64,000 bases of DNA from Pholiota molesta (Eukaryota > Basidiomycota > Agaricomycetes > Agaricales > Strophariaceae), in the NCBI GenBank assembly GCA_014925825.1, contig JACGCK010000106.1:62001-126000 (forward strand). Reading direction: 5' to 3'. This document shows, one piece after another, positions 60,588 to 64,000 of the stretch. Positions within the stretch are counted from its first letter, which is position 1. Every line of letters begins with the position of its first letter. The notes under the pieces were generated by a model, which ran no database searches, had not been told where the DNA came from, and saw nothing but the letters and a program-made list of their open reading frames with translations. Both the position numbers and the translations under genes were made by a program.

Positions 60588-63500
60588 TAGCAAGTAAGCA
60601 TTGTGATTTTTCTATTTACGCTCAGTGGTTTTAAATTATTAACTATGATACATCATTCAGTTACTTCTCATTGTTTGATAAGAGCTCGTAGGATCGCGCC
60701 CTCGCCAACTATGCATCAAGCATGCACGATCTAAACTGTATTGATGATATCTCCAAGTCTTTCATTGCGGCTTCTTCACAGCAGGGCGCTATGTATTGAA
60801 CACCGGCTACTAAAAGCTATCAGTGCCTTCCAGCGCGTCCTCGGCATTATCAGGGTACCGACATGTACGTAGTACGTACTCATTGTGGGTGTCATTGTTC
60901 CGAAACCGATTGGTGATTTTGGCAAGTGCTGGTGAGTGGCTGTACTTACCTCGACTGTGCAGCACAAACTACTCAATGGATTAATGCCATAATCACAATG
61001 GCATTCACACCATTTGCAAGGGTCTTTCTAGGGTTTTCATCACATGAGATGTAGGTATCTGCGTACCCTGCTTATGGCAGAATATACACTTGAGCATGAT
61101 TAATCCACCGACGAAGTCAAGACGAAGTACCCCTTATCGACACATCTGGCGCTTTGTAGGTGACATTTCACGATCCTCACCTTGACATCCTGCTGACCTA
61201 TGTATATAGAGGACTGACTATGTAGCCAGCAGTCAAATAAAGGCGAACCCCTGAAAAAATGGGTCTATTCTTCGGGGGGCATCTCAAAGGAGTGTGTGGC
61301 AGGTGTATGGCATCGAAGCTGGCCGCCGCGGCGGTTCCTTTACCCCAGACTCAATATCATTTGTCCTTGACGCAACTTGACATCGCAGATTACAGCAACT
61401 GAACCAAGTCGTCTGTACGCACGTCTGTATTTTTTTTCCCCAACCAAGCCGCTCAATAAACCAAACTCAAGGGAATCACAATGAGCGTCGTCATTGATGA
61501 CAGTTTTTGACTATTATCTTATCATGAACCTATCTCATGACGGGTTACCCGGGGAAGAAAAGTGTCGCCCAAACGCACTAGATGCACGTCCACTGCGACA
61601 GACTGCGACTTTGTGATGGCCTAGATTACCTGTCATGTACGCACGCCCTGCACAGTAGCCACAAGATAGGAACAACGACAGCAGCAAGACCTGCAGGACC
61701 TATCAGATATCCTAGCACAAATTTCAATATGCCACAGGAGATTGATGTAAGTCTTCGACAGTGGTGCTGATTGGTCATGCTTCTTCACAGATGACTCGCA
61801 AATTATCATACGCGAGCTCGCGAACCACCCACATGGTACGTGTCGTCTACTAGTATGGCTTGCACCTGCTTGCACCAGCTCATATCTGAAAAGTTGACCA
61901 TGCGTTCCAAGGAGCCTAGGGACTGCAGCGGTCTTCCGAGACCGCCGCTTGTTGATAAATGAGGACGAAAAGTACACGAGGACAGTCAGCACCTGTTTGG
62001 GGCGTGCCTTGGTCCAATCGTTAACCAATTATCTTGATAGATGAGGCCGTAGTGCGGATATTTTTTCGGTCTCTGATTCACGGGGCGCGCAGTCTGATCT
62101 ATCGAAGGCAGTATGAAAGAAAGAAACATCACAAAATGGCAAGATGTTCTCACCAAGCCAGTGGCATAACGATTGGCACAGCACCGCAGCACCGTACATT
62201 CGGCTTGATAAACTTCTCAATGGCTCGATAGTTCATGCGGCCGCACTGGAGCGCGCTGAAGCAGCCTTTGCCTCGAGCTCAAGCTAGCGGGGCCAATATA
62301 GGCCAATATGTTTTCCAATACATAACTTTAGAACATGCGGCATAAATATAATTGATAGGATCTTGCACAGCTTCTTTTCCGACCTCGGTTACATATAAAA
62401 CCTTATATTTATCTCCACAAGCCATAAATCGATAACTCCTCTAGGATTGCCTATGGGCATATGGTGATGTTGGAGGTAAAATCATTGGTCATGTTCCGAT
62501 ATCCAAGCTTCACAGACCTTGAATCTAATCTTTGTACATTTACTTATAGGCTATATACATTTTGCATTGAAAGTGCTTATGTAGCCTATCTTAAGCTCCA
62601 GAACTCTGTCCTATGCTAAAGCGCCCAGCCTTGCCCAGTCTTCAGTCTTCACATATTCAAATGTTACCGCTATATCAGTGGACTCTAAATTCGACTGGCT
62701 GATAGGTCCTGATCTGCTCCTCCTTTTATCCTAGTAGAGCACGTCTAACCTATCTTTGCGTTCTGGTTATGTACCACTGCTGTAAGCCGAGCCGGTCAAC
62801 TATGTAGAATTCTCAAAGCACAAAAACTCATGTCCCTGACCAATACAAATCCGTAATCGGGGAGACAACGTCACCTTGTTCATATCTTATTCATATCCAT
62901 GGATTTGGGACCCATTTATCCTTGATTGATTATGCCACGGAATACATACCTTTCGTAGAAAGCGTTTGATCAGTGAGCGCTAATTGAGCGCTCGAAAAAT
63001 AATACTGACTAATTATGTTGCTAGGTTGGCTTCATACTTGCACATGAAGCGACCGATAACCCAGACCTCTAAGCCAGACCGTACTCAAGTTACTAATACA
63101 TGACAAAGACCACTGGCAACTACTCATGTACCGACTCGGATGCGCATCCTCCGTGCATCCCCATCTATTGTTATCAAGTACCTTCCGTCCAGCCTACGTC
63201 GCCGAACCGGACCGATGCATCCTCCAGTCGAGATGCACCTTTAGAATCTCCTTCGTGCTACCGAGGCTAATTGACAACGGAGGCATCATGTTGGGCCTAG
63301 AAAAGCCTATGTACTACGAGTATACTACTGTATTGTAGATTCCATATAGTCCTTATCGGAGTGTAAACCCTTGGTGAAGGTAGCTATAAGATCATCTCAC
63401 TTGAGCTGCAGTGACATACACGACGAAAGTCTGATAACGGGTCTCAACCTTGGTCACAATTCTTTGAACGCCGAATGATATCTCCTATAGCTAGAGTATA

Positions 63501-64000
63501 GAGATCGTGCATTGGTATCTATCTGCCTTTGGCCAGAGGCGCAGCTGAACTCAGGATTTGGGGCCGCGGGCTTCGAAGCTGCCAAAACATATCAGCCCAC
63601 GGGAGATTGCTCAGCAATGATATAAGGATATCCACCAAGAGCGTAAAATTATCAACTGTAGTGTTAGAAGCTGTATCCAATTTCAAAAATCTCCCTTATA
63701 GAATACAGGAGAAACGGCTAGAAAAGCGACTAGCTAATCACTGATTTATAACAGACAGCAGTAAGCCAGAGCATAGATTTATACAACATACAACTGTAGT
63801 GTTAGAAGCTGTATCAAACTTCAAAATCTCCCTTATAAAATACCAGAGAAACAGCTAGAAAAGCGACTAGCTAATCTCAGATAACATACAGCAGCAAGCG
63901 CAAAAGAAGTAGTCATTGTGAATAATTCAAATAAAGAGCTTTGATGTAATTTTGTAAAGAATGTAAGTACGTACAGTAAATGCGAGTGGTATTGCACAGC
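60588..64000. other. 3.4 kb gene-free right end
   Basis: No supported gene. AT-rich, with scattered short frames. Contains the tandem repeat at 63653-63900. Confidence 0.5.
63653..63900. repeat. Two-copy tandem repeat, period 138 bp
   Basis: Both copies start CAACTGTAGTGTTAGAAGCT (63653 and 63791) and share CTCCCTTATA and GCGACTAGCTAATC with substitutions and small indels. The second copy is partial and fades near 63900. No coding or transposon feature recognised. Confidence 0.85.

Overview
This window is nuclear DNA of a filamentous basidiomycete, most probably an Agaricomycete. The genes are cut by many short introns (about 45-70 nt) with GTRNGN donors, CTRAY-like branch sites and YAG acceptors. 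The proteins are fungal housekeeping types, including a basidiomycete-style Ser/Thr-rich GPI-anchored Kre9/Knh1-like protein. No prokaryotic, viral, CRISPR or intact transposon feature was seen. Gene models were assembled by hand from reading-frame continuity, splice sites and recognisable protein families. Where stated, the exon lengths sum to a whole number of codons. Layout: 0-13.3 kb is gene-dense and entirely on the minus strand: a partial unknown protein, a Tra2-like splicing factor, the SSU-processome factor UTP14, an NRAMP metal transporter and a 704-residue unknown protein. 14.2-24.4 kb is on the plus strand: an aldo-keto reductase, coatomer delta (RET2) and a Gfd2/YDR514C-type nuclease-fold protein. 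24.4-57 kb is sparse; isolated minus-strand genes are separated by 3-6 kb of sequence in which I find no convincing gene: DPM3, glutaredoxin, a Kre9/Knh1-like GPI protein, the mitochondrial protease ATP23, an enoyl-CoA hydratase, a small Cys-rich protein, a TPX2-domain protein and NIF3. Near 57-60.6 kb the complex I 49-kDa subunit gene (minus) and a mannose-6-phosphate-receptor/Atg27-like receptor gene (plus) are divergent, with 158 bp between their start codons. The last 3.4 kb holds only a tandem repeat. The genes do not form a biosynthetic or defence cluster. They cover general cell biology: splicing, rRNA processing, coat and receptor traffic, GPI/dolichol glycosylation, mitochondrial assembly, redox and spindle function. 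I found no new multi-gene system. The notable observations concern gene structure: a predicted 2-nt microexon in the complex I gene, a 6-nt microexon in the Gfd2-like gene, a coatomer start codon isolated as a 3-nt coding exon by a GC-AG intron, and a 617-nt intron inside the tiny DPM3 gene. In addition, several genes each lack a single base at sites where the family sequence demands it, which looks more like consensus errors than biology.
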